From Terriglobus saanensis SP1PR4 (GTDB taxonomy: Bacteria > Acidobacteriota > Terriglobia > Terriglobales > Acidobacteriaceae): a stretch of 64,000 nt of DNA. Below, piece by piece: positions 41,707-51,048 of the stretch (within the stretch, counting starts at the first letter, position 1; each line of letters opens with the position of its first letter). The notes below the pieces were generated by a model, which was not told the origin of the DNA, did no database searches, and worked only from the letters and a program-made list of their open reading frames with translations. The DNA lies in NCBI RefSeq assembly GCF_000179915.2, contig NC_014963.1:806001-870000 (forward strand). Direction: 5' to 3'. The position numbers and the translations under genes are program-made.

Positions 41707-44178
41707 GTGCAAAGTCCCTTCGACAGAGATGATTCCGGGCGCAACCTTCTTTTAGAAGAGCAGGGTGGAGCGCGCTTCCGCGTGCCGAAGTTTGCCAACC
41801 GCAAGGTGGCTCGGCGTTCGGCGTTTTACGTCATGCTTGGGGCTTCCGCGATCTTTGGCGGTCTGGTGGGCCTGATGCTCATCTACTCCACGGAGCTGCC
41901 GCAGATGGCGGATCTGGAGCGCTACCGCCCCAACACCACAACTCAACTGCTGGACGTGCATGGGCGCAGCTTTGGCAGCTTTGCGCTGGAGCGCCGCGTC
42001 GTGGTGCCGTACAGTGAGTTTCCCCCGATGTTGAGGGACGCGATCCTCTCCATCGAAGATAAGAGCTTCGAGAAGAACGCAGGCGTGAACCCGATCCGTC
42101 TGGTGGAGGCGGCCTACCTCGATATGCACTCGCATGGACGCGGGCAGGGCGCCAGCACGCTGACGATGCAGCTTGCGCGCAACCTCTTTCTCTCCGCGGA
42201 GAAGACCTACAAGCGCAAGATCCTCGAGATCTTTCTCACGATCCAGATCGAGCGGCATTTTACGAAGGACCAGATTTTTGCGCTGTACGCGAACCAGATC
42301 TATCTCGGCCATGGGACGTATGGGTTTGAGGCGGGCAGCGAGTTTTACTTCTCGAAGCACGTCCACGATCTGACCCTGCCGGAGGCTGCGCTATTGGCGG
42401 CTCTGCCCAAGGGGCCGGAGAGCTATTCGCCGATACGGCATCCGCAGCGCGCGCTGAAGCGCAGGAACCTTGTGCTCAGCGAGATGTTGAGTGACAAACA
42501 GATTTCGGTGGCACAGTACGAGGTGGCGCGGCAGTCTCCGTTGGGGCTGCATATTGAGACGCCCGCGAACTCGGTGGCTCCGTATTTTGTGGAAGAGGTG
42601 CGGCGTCAACTGGAGCAGCAGTACGGTGCGGAGCAGGTACACGGCGCCGGCCTAAAGATTTACACCACGATGGATCTCGACCTGCAGATGACGGCATACA
42701 AAGCCGTGATGAGCGGCGTGGCGACGTATGAGCGCAGACATGGCTGGAAGGCGCATCTGCAAAACATCGCCGAGGCCGGGGTCGATCTGGAGACATACAA
42801 GCATCCGGACTGGACTGGACCGCTGGCGGAAGGTACTTATGTCCATGCGCTGGTGACCGACGTTACGCCGAAGAAGGTCACGCTACGCATTGGGAACCAC
42901 ATGGTGGAGCTTGCGCCGGAGGATTGGGCGTGGACGAAGTTCAAGAGCGCGGCGGAGTTTTTGACGCGTGGAGACATTGCCTACGTTCGCGTACTGGCCG
43001 ATACGGACAAGGTCGCACTGGAGCAGGATTCGGGAGCGCAGGCTTCGCTGATGGCGGTCGATAACTCCAACGGCGAAGTGCTGGCGATGGTGGGTGGACG
43101 TGACTTTGCTCTCTCTCAGTTCAACCGCGCGACGCAGGCGGAGCGGCAGGTGGGATCGTCTTTCAAGCCTTATGTGTATACGGCAGCGGTGGAAGCGGGG
43201 GCGAAGCCTTCGGACATCATTGTGGATGGGCCGACGAGCTTCTACACGCCGAACGGCCCCTATACGCCGCACAACTATGAGGCGGATTACAAGGGCGCGA
43301 TGACGCTGCTGAATGCCTTTGCGGAGTCGCGGAATATTCCTGCATTGAAGCTGGCGAACCAGGTGGGCATTCGCAAGGTGATTGAAGTAGCGCATCGGTT
43401 CGGTGTGACTTCGAATATCCCTTCGTTCTTGCCGGTGGCGATTGGTTCGGCGGGGATCTCGCTGGTGGAGCAGGTGGGGTCGTACAGCGTCTTTCCGAAC
43501 GACGGCATTCGCGTCGAGCCGCACTACATTCGCAAGGTCGTTCAGGCCGACGGTCTCCCTCTGCAGCAGAATGCGCCGCAGGTGAAGGAAGTGATCTCCG
43601 TGGAGACGGCGCGCACGATGATGAAGTTTCTGGAAGCCGTTCCGCAGTACGGTACGGCGGCGCAGGCGGGGGCGATCCTGAAGCATCCTCTCGGCGGCAA
43701 GACGGGAACGACGAACGACTACACGGATGCGTGGTTCATCGGCTTCTCGCCCAGCGTGACCTGCGGAACGTGGATCGGCTACGACGACCGCAAGTCCCTT
43801 GGAGAAAAAGAGACAGGCGCGAAGGCCGCACTGCCCATGTGGATCGACTTCATGAAGGTGGCGATTGCGCGGACGCCCAACGAGGCCTTCCCAACGGCGA
43901 ATGCGCCGAAGAAGGCTCTGCAGTTACTCGCTCCAGACGCCAATGCCGAGCCTGCGAAGCCCAAGGCCGATGCGGACGACGATGCGGATGATGACGCGGA
44001 GACGAAGAAGGCGGCTCCCGTGGAGCGCGTGGCTCCTCCAACGAGCGTGCCTGCGGATGAGTCTGCTCCTGCTGGACCCAAGCCCGTGGCGAAGCCGATT
44101 GTGATTCCGCCCAATGCGCCGGTGACGAAGCCCGCACCGGCAAACGGGCCTAAGCCTGTTGTGATTCCACCGAGCTAA
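41707..44178 (+). CDS. mrcA: Penicillin-binding protein 1A-type bifunctional peptidoglycan synthase
   Basis: An 823-residue class A PBP. After a 40-residue cytoplasmic tail and a membrane helix (about 38-60) comes the GT51 domain with the catalytic Glu in AILSIEDKSFEKNAG (E117), then GQGASTLTMQLARNLFLSAE. The transpeptidase domain has SxxK as SSFK (S484, K487), SxN in FAESRNIPALK, and KTG in GGKTGTTNDYTDAWF (K665). The last 120 residues are Asp-rich then Pro/Ala/Lys-rich and probably disordered. The start is GTG at 41707 with AAGGTGA six bases before. It follows the inactive S41 homologue by 36 bases, and its last 29 bases overlap the convergent ribF. A second class A PBP is at 1-1084. Confidence 0.94.
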   Translation: MQSPFDRDDSGRNLLLEEQGGARFRVPKFANRKVARRSAFYVMLGASAIFGGLVGLMLIYSTELPQMADLERYRPNTTTQLLDVHGRSFGSFALERRVVVPYSEFPPMLRDAILSIEDKSFEKNAGVNPIRLVEAAYLDMHSHGRGQGASTLTMQLARNLFLSAEKTYKRKILEIFLTIQIERHFTKDQIFALYANQIYLGHGTYGFEAGSEFYFSKHVHDLTLPEAALLAALPKGPESYSPIRHPQRALKRRNLVLSEMLSDKQISVAQYEVARQSPLGLHIETPANSVAPYFVEEVRRQLEQQYGAEQVHGAGLKIYTTMDLDLQMTAYKAVMSGVATYERRHGWKAHLQNIAEAGVDLETYKHPDWTGPLAEGTYVHALVTDVTPKKVTLRIGNHMVELAPEDWAWTKFKSAAEFLTRGDIAYVRVLADTDKVALEQDSGAQASLMAVDNSNGEVLAMVGGRDFALSQFNRATQAERQVGSSFKPYVYTAAVEAGAKPSDIIVDGPTSFYTPNGPYTPHNYEADYKGAMTLLNAFAESRNIPALKLANQVGIRKVIEVAHRFGVTSNIPSFLPVAIGSAGISLVEQVGSYSVFPNDGIRVEPHYIRKVVQADGLPLQQNAPQVKEVISVETARTMMKFLEAVPQYGTAAQAGAILKHPLGGKTGTTNDYTDAWFIGFSPSVTCGTWIGYDDRKSLGEKETGAKAALPMWIDFMKVAIARTPNEAFPTANAPKKALQLLAPDANAEPAKPKADADDDADDDAETKKAAPVERVAPPTSVPADESAPAGPKPVAKPIVIPPNAPVTKPAPANGPKPVVIPPS

Positions 44179-45145
44179 AGGATGATTTCAAGGTTTTGCG
44201 CAGGTGCAGATAGCGTTGCGCCTTTGCGATGTCGCGGCCGATCTGCGCTTTGAGAGCTTCGGGGGAAGGGAAGCGAATCTCGTTGCGGAGGCGAAGCTTG
44301 AAGGTGAGGCGGAGGGGTGTGGTCTCCGTGAGAGCAACAGGATGGAAGTTGAAGAGGTGGGTTTCCACGGCGAAGGAGTCCGCGCCGAAGGTGGGCCGGT
44401 TGCCGATGTTGGTCACGCCGTCGAAGCTCTCGGCTTCCGTGCCTTCGCCGATCTGTAGCTTTGTGATGTAGACGCCGTTTGCGGGCAGAAGCTCGGCGTA
44501 GGGCGCGAGGTTGATGGTGGGGACGGCGTACTGCGTGCCGTAGCCGCGACCGCTGGCGGGTGTGCTGTCGATGGAGAACTCGCGACCCAGCAGAGCGCGT
44601 GCCTGTGGGAGATTTCCTGCGGCGATCAAGGTGCGGATGCGACTGGAGGAGATGGCCTGGCCGCGCATCGATTGCGGCGCGTAGGCGTGGACGGAGAAGC
44701 CCAGCTCTTTACCGAGAGCCGCAAGGCCGTCGGTGCCTGCTTCGGCGTCGTGGCCGAAGCGGAAGTTCTCGCCTTCGTGAACCTCCTGCGCGTGCAGTGC
44801 GCGATGGAGGACATTGGTGGCGAAGTCGCGTGCCGAGGTGTTGGCGAGTTCTGTGTTGAAGGGCAGGACGAGCACGGCATCGAGGCCGGTTTCGGCGAGA
44901 AGTTCGAGCTTGCGGTCGCCGGGTGTGATGAGGCGCAGACCGCGGTCAGGACGGAGAAGCTTGGCCGGATGCGGGTCGAGCGTGACGGCGATGGCGCGTG
45001 CGGAGAGCTTCCGTGCACAGTTGATCACGTGGTCGATGACCCAGCGATGGCCGCAGTGGACGCCGTCAAAGTTGCCGATGGTGACGATAGTGTTGCCGAG
45101 ATCCGAAGGTAGGTTTTCGAGGCCCCGGATAATCTTTGCGCTCAT
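44150..45145 (-). CDS. ribF: Bifunctional riboflavin kinase / FAD synthetase
   Basis: Converts riboflavin to FMN and then FAD. The 331-residue protein has an N-terminal nucleotidyltransferase domain with VTIGNFDGVHCGHRWVIDHV and SMRGQAISSSRIRTLIAAGN. The C-terminal riboflavin-kinase domain has SGRGYGTQYAVPTINLAPYA, where family members usually show GRxLGxPTAN, and ITKLQIGEG, then GVTNIGNRPTFG and THLFNF. The first gene product in the run DUF1844-MBL-ribF is upstream; its ATG overlaps the MBL stop by four bases (ATGA). Its 3' end overlaps the PBP1A tail by 29 bases on the opposite strand. Confidence 0.94.
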   Translation of the reverse strand: MSAKIIRGLENLPSDLGNTIVTIGNFDGVHCGHRWVIDHVINCARKLSARAIAVTLDPHPAKLLRPDRGLRLITPGDRKLELLAETGLDAVLVLPFNTELANTSARDFATNVLHRALHAQEVHEGENFRFGHDAEAGTDGLAALGKELGFSVHAYAPQSMRGQAISSSRIRTLIAAGNLPQARALLGREFSIDSTPASGRGYGTQYAVPTINLAPYAELLPANGVYITKLQIGEGTEAESFDGVTNIGNRPTFGADSFAVETHLFNFHPVALTETTPLRLTFKLRLRNEIRFPSPEALKAQIGRDIAKAQRYLHLRKTLKSSFSSVESQQA

Positions 45146-45957
45146 GCGATTTCAAACTCCAGACGGAGGCCGTCGTAGGCGAGGTAGATGCCTGCGGGGA
45201 GCTCCGCGCTGACTGGCCCGTGGTCGAGGTCGTGCGAGATATGCGTGAAGTAGGTTCGCTTTGCGCCGATGCGCTGCGCGAGTGCGATGGATTTGTCGAG
45301 GTGCGAGTGGGACGGATGCGGTTCGCGGCGAAGAGCGTCGAGGATGAGGATATCCAAATTCGCTAAACGCTTGATGCTGTCTTCGGAGAGGTCGCTCATG
45401 TCTGTGAGATAGGCTGCGGAGCCGAAGCGGAAGCCGGTGATCTCGGAGCGGCCGTGAATCACGGCGACGCGTTCAAAGAGAACACCGTGGATGTCGATGG
45501 TTGTGCCGGGCACGGTGGGGATTTCTACAAGCTCCACGCGGGCGCTGGTGGGATAGCGGTTTTCCGTGCGGAAGGTGTAGTCGAAGATGCGTCGGATGGT
45601 CGCGATGGTATCGGCATCGGCGTAGAGAGGTGTTGGCGTGGCGTTCTTAAAAGTGAGCGGACGAAGGTCGTCCAGGCCGAGGATGTGGTCGGCGTGCGGA
45701 TGCGTGTAGAGCACGGCGTCCACACGCAGGATGTGATCGCGAAGGGCCTGGATGCGGAATTCCTGGCCGGTGTCGATAAGAACCAGCCTTTCCCTCGCAT
45801 CCGCATTCCTTTCACTCGCTTCGTGGAAGCGAATGGCGACGGAGGGACGCATGCGGTTATTGCGCGGATCGGTGGAGGTGCAGACCGCGCAGGTGCAGCC
45901 TAGGGTGGGCACCCCCATGGAGGTGCCGCTGCCGAGAAATGTAAGAGACGCCTTCAT
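45142..45957 (-). CDS. PhnP-like metallo-beta-lactamase-fold hydrolase
   Basis: A 271-residue MBL-fold hydrolase. The opening TFLGSGTSMGVPTLGCTCAV, with Cys-x-Cys-x2-Cys, resembles the structural zinc site of PhnP. The catalytic metal motif is YTHPHADHILGLDDLRPL, followed by YLTDMSDLSE (Asp) and DALRREPHPSHSHLDKSI with a further histidine, and THISHDLDHG. PhnP cleaves cyclic phosphodiesters; the wider group also includes lipoate- or cyclic-nucleotide-linked enzymes. It lies in a tight minus-strand run with ribF (ATGA overlap) and follows the DUF1844 gene directly. No other phosphonate genes are near, so a housekeeping cyclic phosphodiesterase role is likelier. Confidence 0.87.
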   Translation of the reverse strand: MKASLTFLGSGTSMGVPTLGCTCAVCTSTDPRNNRMRPSVAIRFHEASERNADARERLVLIDTGQEFRIQALRDHILRVDAVLYTHPHADHILGLDDLRPLTFKNATPTPLYADADTIATIRRIFDYTFRTENRYPTSARVELVEIPTVPGTTIDIHGVLFERVAVIHGRSEITGFRFGSAAYLTDMSDLSEDSIKRLANLDILILDALRREPHPSHSHLDKSIALAQRIGAKRTYFTHISHDLDHGPVSAELPAGIYLAYDGLRLEFEIA

Positions 45958-46599
45958 CTAGCGGACGAGTTTGGGTCCGCCGAGCGGCCCTCCGGGCATG
46001 CCAGGTCCGCCGGGCTGCTGTTGCTGCTTGGCCTGTGCGGAACGGGCCAGGGCCTGTGTGATTTCGAGGAAGGCCATGCGCAGTTCGAAGAGCGCGCTCT
46101 GGATCAAGGTCGTCTCGTTTTCGTTGACGTTATTGACGGATTTTTCTTCGAGGACGCGAAGCATTTCGATGCTCTGACGTGCGCCGAGAATGTCGACGCG
46201 CGGCTGTTCGCCGGGCTGTGCGCCTGCGCCGAGTTGCATCATGGCGGTCATGTAGAGCGACTGCACCAGGCGGTCGAAGGACATGGGCGGCAGGTGGTCT
46301 CCGCCGGGGTTCGAGGCGCGCATCATCGTGTCAAGACGATCAGCGGTTTGCTCGTAGGCGAACTTCACCTTGGCGATCTCTTCTTCTGTGGGCGGCGGTG
46401 GGAGCGCAGGTTCATCTTCCACGATCTCCGGCAAACCCTCGGGATGAGGCTCTGAGGTTGCTGCCGGGGTCGCTTCCACCGGAGCGACTGGAGCCTCTTC
46501 TACGGGCTGCTCCTTGTGAGCGGAGGGATCGCGCAGTTCGCCTTCCATGTTGAACTTGCGGCGGTCGTTGACGACGAAGGGCATCTCTTTTTCGGCCAT
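45958..46599 (-). CDS. DUF1844 domain protein
   Basis: A 213-residue cytoplasmic protein with no signal. The N-terminal 80 residues are Pro/Glu/Ala-rich and probably disordered (EEAPVAPVEATPAATSEPHP). The DUF1844 domain occupies about 115-190: SFDRLVQSLYMTAMMQLGAG, then ARQSIEMLRVLEEKSVNNVN and ETTLIQSALFELRMAFLEIT. A Gln/Gly/Pro-rich tail closes it. The function is unknown; DUF1844 proteins are widespread in Acidobacteriota and Deltaproteobacteria-like lineages. It lies between ygfZ (14 bases) and the MBL gene (no gap), so it is part of a four-gene run. Confidence 0.83.
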   Translation of the reverse strand: MAEKEMPFVVNDRRKFNMEGELRDPSAHKEQPVEEAPVAPVEATPAATSEPHPEGLPEIVEDEPALPPPPTEEEIAKVKFAYEQTADRLDTMMRASNPGGDHLPPMSFDRLVQSLYMTAMMQLGAGAQPGEQPRVDILGARQSIEMLRVLEEKSVNNVNENETTLIQSALFELRMAFLEITQALARSAQAKQQQQPGGPGMPGGPLGGPKLVR

Positions 46600-46613
46600 A
46601 TTGCCTCTCTTTG

Positions 46614-47582
46614 CTATTCGATGTCGGAAGCGTCGATCTGGATGGGCGAGGCGACGGGCTGTGCCGTGCCGCCCGGGAAGGTAAGGGCGAGGTTGCGGTC
46701 AAGCGCCTCGCGACGAATATAACCGAGAGCAAGGGTGCGTCCGCCGGGAAGTGTGGCGATGCTGGTGAATTCGCCGACTGGCTTTTCTTCCGCCGTGAGC
46801 GGCGTTCCGGGGGCGGGAATATCGCCCGAAAGAAGGAAGGCGTGAAAGGTGCGGTGGACGTTGCCGCGTGAGCGGATGCGTTCGACGATCTCCTGACCGA
46901 GGTAGCAGCCTTTGTTGAAGTGCAGCGCGCGCGTCTGGGCGGTCTCCTGCGGCAGGTCGCGGTCGCGGATGTCGGTGCCGAAGAGGGGTGTGCCTTCGAG
47001 AACGCGGAGCATTTCCAATGCGCCGTCTGCGAGCGGGCTGAGGCCCTCTTCGAGGAACTGGCCGGAGATGGCGTCGAGTGCCGTTGGGCTAGAGGAGATG
47101 ATCTCAAAGCGTGGCACCACGGCGCCGGGAAGGCGCGCGATCTGCGCGTCTGTGTGGCTGATTCGCGTGAGTTCTGTTGGAGGCGGCGTAAGGCCAGCGG
47201 AGTTCAGGAAATCTTCCGCACGGACGCCGAGGATTTGCAGAACGTGTTGATCTGCTGAAACGTCGGCGAGTTCCACATCGTCCATGATGATGAACCGGTC
47301 CAGCAGGGCGATGAGCTTTTCTGTCTGGGCCGGGCTCGTCTGGAGGAGGAGATGGTCTGCTTCAGCCCAGATGACAGCGTCGCCCTGGATACGGCCCTGG
47401 GCGTTGAGAAAGAAGGTGTAAGCGCCCTGGCCGGGCGCGAGGGCCTGTACGGAGTTGGTCGTCATGCCGTTGAGCCAGCGGACGCGGTCGGAGCCGGTGA
47501 CTCGGATCCAACCGGATCCGACCGAAACGAAGGCCGCGGAGGTGGTGAGGGCGCGGAGGCTGTCGGAGAGTGGCTGAGTCAT
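46614..47582 (-). CDS. ygfZ: YgfZ/GcvT-family folate-binding iron-sulfur repair protein
   Basis: A 322-residue tetrahydrofolate-binding protein of the YgfZ/IBA57 type that supports iron-sulfur cluster assembly. The GcvT-like N-terminus has WIRVTGSDRVRWLNGMTTNS and YTFFLNAQGRIQGDAVIWAE. The family signature is FNKGCYLGQEIVERIRSRGN with the conserved cysteine, near residue 225. ATG 47582 is the first clear start; a frame from a GTG at 47627 has no ribosome site. It heads the run ygfZ-DUF1844-MBL-ribF and is divergent from the metalloprotease gene, with 81 bases between. Confidence 0.92.
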   Translation of the reverse strand: MTQPLSDSLRALTTSAAFVSVGSGWIRVTGSDRVRWLNGMTTNSVQALAPGQGAYTFFLNAQGRIQGDAVIWAEADHLLLQTSPAQTEKLIALLDRFIIMDDVELADVSADQHVLQILGVRAEDFLNSAGLTPPPTELTRISHTDAQIARLPGAVVPRFEIISSSPTALDAISGQFLEEGLSPLADGALEMLRVLEGTPLFGTDIRDRDLPQETAQTRALHFNKGCYLGQEIVERIRSRGNVHRTFHAFLLSGDIPAPGTPLTAEEKPVGEFTSIATLPGGRTLALGYIRREALDRNLALTFPGGTAQPVASPIQIDASDIE

Positions 47583-47663
47583 GCTTGGTTTTGGACGCTC
47601 GTGCGCAGGTGTTTGGCGCGGGTACACTGTTGATTATACGAGTTTGGGATAACTGAGGATCGT

Positions 47664-49193
47664 TTGCGACAGACGAGATGGATGAAGGTACGAGGGCTCT
47701 GCGCGGCGGGCCTTGTGAGTGTGGCGGTGTTTGCGGTTGCGCAACCAGTTGGGACGCCCCAATCTGCAGAAGCGGCGAAGCCTGCCGCTCCCATGACGAA
47801 GGCGCAGGGTGACGAACTGCTGCGGTCGGTGGATGAGATTCTGCAGTTTGCCAGCAAGGATACGCATCTAGCCATCAAGAGCAAGGTGAAGAAGAAGCTT
47901 CTCTCCCGGGGGGAAGTGAACAAGTTTCTAGTCAAGAAGTTCGAAGAGGACAAGGGCGCACAGAGGTTGGAGCGCAGTGAGGTCATTCTGAAGAAGTTTG
48001 GTCTGTTGGACCACGACTTTCACCTGCGTCCTTTCCTGATCAGCCTGTTGACGGAACAGATAGCGGGCTTCTATGACCCCAAGACCCGTACGGTGAACCT
48101 GCTGGACTGGGTGGCGGTGGAAGAGCAGAAGCCGGTGATGGCGCACGAGTTGACGCATGCCCTTCAGGACCAGCGCGTGGAGATGGACAAATGGAGCGAT
48201 CCACTGTCGATGGAAATCAGCAAGGACGCACGCGACGACAATCGCCACATCCAGAGCGATGAAGCCAATACCTCGCGCGACGCTGTAGCCGAAGGCCAAG
48301 CGATGGTGGTCTTTGTAGACTACGCTCTGAAGCCCTCAGGCAAAACGCTGGCGGATTCCCCGGATCTTGGCGAAAAGATGCAGGATATGGCCGGCGATTC
48401 CTCGGGATCTCCGCTGATGGCGCGTGCACCGTTGCTTCTGCAGAAGTCGCTGCTCTTTCCCTATACGACCGGACTTGCCTTTGAGCAGGTGCTGCTGAGG
48501 CGAGGCGTGGATGTGGCCTTTGCGGGCGCGCTGGATCGTCCGCCGAGTTCATCGCATGAGGTCATGCATCCACAGGATTACCTTTCGCGCACGCCCGTAC
48601 CGCTGCTGACGATGCCGGATATTCACCCACTGCTGGATAAGGACTGGGCACCTTATGATGTCGGTGTGATGGGCGAACTCGATGTCGCCATCACGACGGA
48701 GCTCTTTGGTGGCAAGGAGATTGCCTCGGCGGTTGCGCCGGAGTGGGCGGGTGGAATCTACTTCGCCGCGCAGAAGCGAAGCGCGATAACGGCGGAGCAG
48801 AAGCAGTCGACCGCTTCGCTGGGGCTGATGTACTACTCGCAGTGGAAGAATGAAGATTCGGCGAGAAGCTTTATGCGCGTGTATGCGTCGCAGCTGGGAA
48901 GGAAATATTCCAAACTGAGCCGTGTTGTAGAGAAAGACCCGGATGACGATCACCAGATCTTCGAAACAAACGAAGGCGATGTGGTGCTTTCGCTGGACGA
49001 CAAGGGTGTGTACGTGAGCGAAGGGTTCGATCGCGAAACGGCACGCAAGATGGAAGAGATGGTGCGAGGAGCACAGGGTACTGGGCCTCTTCGCAGCGCA
49101 ACGTTGCAGATGCCTGGGACAGGTCCGTCCGAGAACTTTGCATCGTGGATGTCCGGTTTTGGAATGATGAAGTTCGCATTGCAGTCAAAGTAA
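47664..49193 (+). CDS. Exported HExxH zinc metalloprotease-like protein
   Basis: A 509-residue secreted protein with signal peptide (about 1-27: VRGLCAAGLVSVAVFAVAQP). The gluzincin-type zinc site is VMAHELTHALQDQ (H161, E162, H165), with the third ligand probably Glu210 in RDAVAEGQAMVVF, 48 residues later. An upstream block EQIAGFYDPKTRTVNL is typical of this uncharacterised family of Acidobacteria and Myxobacteria. The C-terminal half has no recognised domain (IYFAAQKRSAITAEQKQSTA). TTG 47664 has AGGA five bases before it; ATG 47682 is an alternative that shortens the signal. It precedes mtnP by 11 bases and may share its transcript. Confidence 0.8.
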   Translation: MRQTRWMKVRGLCAAGLVSVAVFAVAQPVGTPQSAEAAKPAAPMTKAQGDELLRSVDEILQFASKDTHLAIKSKVKKKLLSRGEVNKFLVKKFEEDKGAQRLERSEVILKKFGLLDHDFHLRPFLISLLTEQIAGFYDPKTRTVNLLDWVAVEEQKPVMAHELTHALQDQRVEMDKWSDPLSMEISKDARDDNRHIQSDEANTSRDAVAEGQAMVVFVDYALKPSGKTLADSPDLGEKMQDMAGDSSGSPLMARAPLLLQKSLLFPYTTGLAFEQVLLRRGVDVAFAGALDRPPSSSHEVMHPQDYLSRTPVPLLTMPDIHPLLDKDWAPYDVGVMGELDVAITTELFGGKEIASAVAPEWAGGIYFAAQKRSAITAEQKQSTASLGLMYYSQWKNEDSARSFMRVYASQLGRKYSKLSRVVEKDPDDDHQIFETNEGDVVLSLDDKGVYVSEGFDRETARKMEEMVRGAQGTGPLRSATLQMPGTGPSENFASWMSGFGMMKFALQSK

Positions 49194-49204
49194 AAGGGAG
49201 AGAG

Positions 49205-50071
49205 ATGGAGCAGAGGGCAGAGATCGGAATTATCGGCGGCAGTGGTTTGTACAACATGGCCGGTTTAACGAATGTGACGGAAGAGCGCGTAACGACGCCG
49301 TTTGGCGACCCTTCGGAAGCGATCGTCCTGGGCGAACTGGAAGGCCGCCGTGTTGCCTTCCTGGCGCGGCATGGGCGGGGGCATCGGTTGTTGCCGAGCG
49401 AACTTCCGTTTCGCGCGAACATCTACGCGCTGAAGCAGCTTGGTGTAGAGCAGATTCTTTCCATCTCCGCAGTGGGATCGTTGAAGGAAGAGCATAAGCC
49501 GACAGACTTTGTGATTCCCGATCAGTTCATCGACCGCACTTTTGCGCGCACGGCGACGTTCTTTGGCGATGGCATTGTGGGTCATGTTGCCTTTGGGGAT
49601 CCGATCTGTGCGGACGTGGCAAAGGTCTTCGCCAGTGCATGTGCCGAGCTCGGCGTGGTCGGCAAGCTGGGCGGTACGTATGTCTGCATGGAAGGCCCGC
49701 AGTTCTCCACACGCGCAGAGTCGAATCTGTATCGCAGCTGGGGTGCGGACGTGATCGGCATGACGAACCTACAGGAGGCCAAGCTCGCTCGTGAGGCGGA
49801 GATCTGCTATGCCACGCTGGCGATGGTGACGGATTACGACTGCTGGCACACCGGTCACGACGATGTCACGGTGGAGCAAGTGATCGCCGTATCGCATGCG
49901 AATGCGGGCAACGCGCAGCATGTGTTGAAGGCCGCGATTCGCAGCATGCCGAAGGGCGAACGCACCTGCGGATGCGCGAGCGCTCTAAAGTTCGCCATCA
50001 TGACGGACAAGGCTGCGATTCCCGCGGAGACGCGGAAGAAGCTGGCCCTGCTTTTGGATAAATACAACTGA
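49205..50071 (+). CDS. mtnP: S-methyl-5'-thioadenosine phosphorylase
   Basis: Cleaves methylthioadenosine to adenine and methylthioribose 1-phosphate in methionine salvage. It has 288 residues. The phosphate-binding opening is IGIIGGSGLYNMAG, then TPFGDPSEAIVLGELEGRRV, FLARHGRGHRLLPSELPFRA and GGTYVCMEGPQFSTRAESNL, followed by DVIGMTNLQEAKLAREAEIC and TDYDCWH. AAAGGGAGAG precedes the ATG at 49205. A PfkB-family kinase follows 16 bases later, which fits purine or adenosine salvage. It is distinguished from purine nucleoside phosphorylase by the MTAP-type GMTNLQEAKLA block. Confidence 0.95.
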   Translation: MEQRAEIGIIGGSGLYNMAGLTNVTEERVTTPFGDPSEAIVLGELEGRRVAFLARHGRGHRLLPSELPFRANIYALKQLGVEQILSISAVGSLKEEHKPTDFVIPDQFIDRTFARTATFFGDGIVGHVAFGDPICADVAKVFASACAELGVVGKLGGTYVCMEGPQFSTRAESNLYRSWGADVIGMTNLQEAKLAREAEICYATLAMVTDYDCWHTGHDDVTVEQVIAVSHANAGNAQHVLKAAIRSMPKGERTCGCASALKFAIMTDKAAIPAETRKKLALLLDKYN

Positions 50072-50087
50072 GATTCTGGAGAGTTTG

Positions 50088-51035
50088 ATGTCGATTCTGG
50101 TAGTTGGTTCGGTGGCGTTCGACACGATCGAAACGCCGCATGGAAAGCGTGAGCGCTGCCTCGGCGGAGCTGCAACGCACTTTGCGCTGGCTGCAAGCTT
50201 CTTTACCGATGTGCGCGTGATCGGTGTGGTGGGTGATGATTTTGGTGTAACCGAGGAAGCCGTCTTTGCGAAGCGCGGAATTGATATCACCGGCATCGAG
50301 CACATTCCTGGCGGCAAGTCCTTCCACTGGAAGGGCAGCTACGAGGGTGCTCTGAACGAGGCGAAGACCTTGGCAACGGACTTGAATGTCTTTGCGGATT
50401 TTTCGCCGAAGATCCCCGAGGCGTATCGTGATTCCGAATATCTTTTTCTGGCAAACATCGATCCTGTCTTGCAGGCGCGCGTACGCACGGGGATGCCGGA
50501 CGTCCGCATGGTTGCTGGCGACACGATGAACTACTGGATCGCCGATCATCGTGAGAACCTGCTGAAGACGCTCGCGATGCTGGATACTTTGATCATCAAC
50601 GACGGTGAGGCGCGGATGCTGAGCGGCGAACATAACCTGGTCAAAGCTGCGCAGGCTGTCATGAATCTGGGACCGAAGTCGCTCGTGATCAAGCATGGCG
50701 AATACGGCGCGACGGCGTTCTTCTGCGAACGTAGCTTTGCAGGAGCACCGAAGGATGTAAAGCCTTTCCGCGCGCCTGCCTTGCCGATTGAAGAGGTCGT
50801 CGATCCAACCGGTGCGGGCGATTCGTTTGCAGGCGGGTTCTATGGATACCTTGCGTCGCAAAAAGAGTTGACGCCTGCAGTGTTTCGCACGGCGCTGTTT
50901 TACGGCGGCGTGATGGGTTCGTTCTGTGTAGAGAAATTTGGAACGGAGCGTCTGCAGAACACGACGCGGGAAGAGATTGAAGAGCGGTTTGAACTCTTCC
51001 GGGAGATCTCACACCTTGATTTTCAGATCCAGTAA
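50088..51035 (+). CDS. PfkB-family sugar/nucleoside kinase
   Basis: A 315-residue ribokinase-fold kinase. It opens ILVVGSVAFDTIETPHGKRE and has LGGAATHFALAASFF, then the anion-hole signature EEVVDPTGAGDSFAGGFYGY. The position after mtnP (16 bases) and the sequence around VAGDTMNYWIADHRENLLKT suggest adenosine or other nucleoside kinase activity, so that adenine and nucleosides released in salvage are rescued; the substrate is not proven. The ATG at 50088 is used (a TTG three bases upstream gives one more residue). The membrane glycosyltransferase gene follows 13 bases on. Confidence 0.88.
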   Translation: MSILVVGSVAFDTIETPHGKRERCLGGAATHFALAASFFTDVRVIGVVGDDFGVTEEAVFAKRGIDITGIEHIPGGKSFHWKGSYEGALNEAKTLATDLNVFADFSPKIPEAYRDSEYLFLANIDPVLQARVRTGMPDVRMVAGDTMNYWIADHRENLLKTLAMLDTLIINDGEARMLSGEHNLVKAAQAVMNLGPKSLVIKHGEYGATAFFCERSFAGAPKDVKPFRAPALPIEEVVDPTGAGDSFAGGFYGYLASQKELTPAVFRTALFYGGVMGSFCVEKFGTERLQNTTREEIEERFELFREISHLDFQIQ

Positions 51036-51048
51036 GTCACAACCGCGC

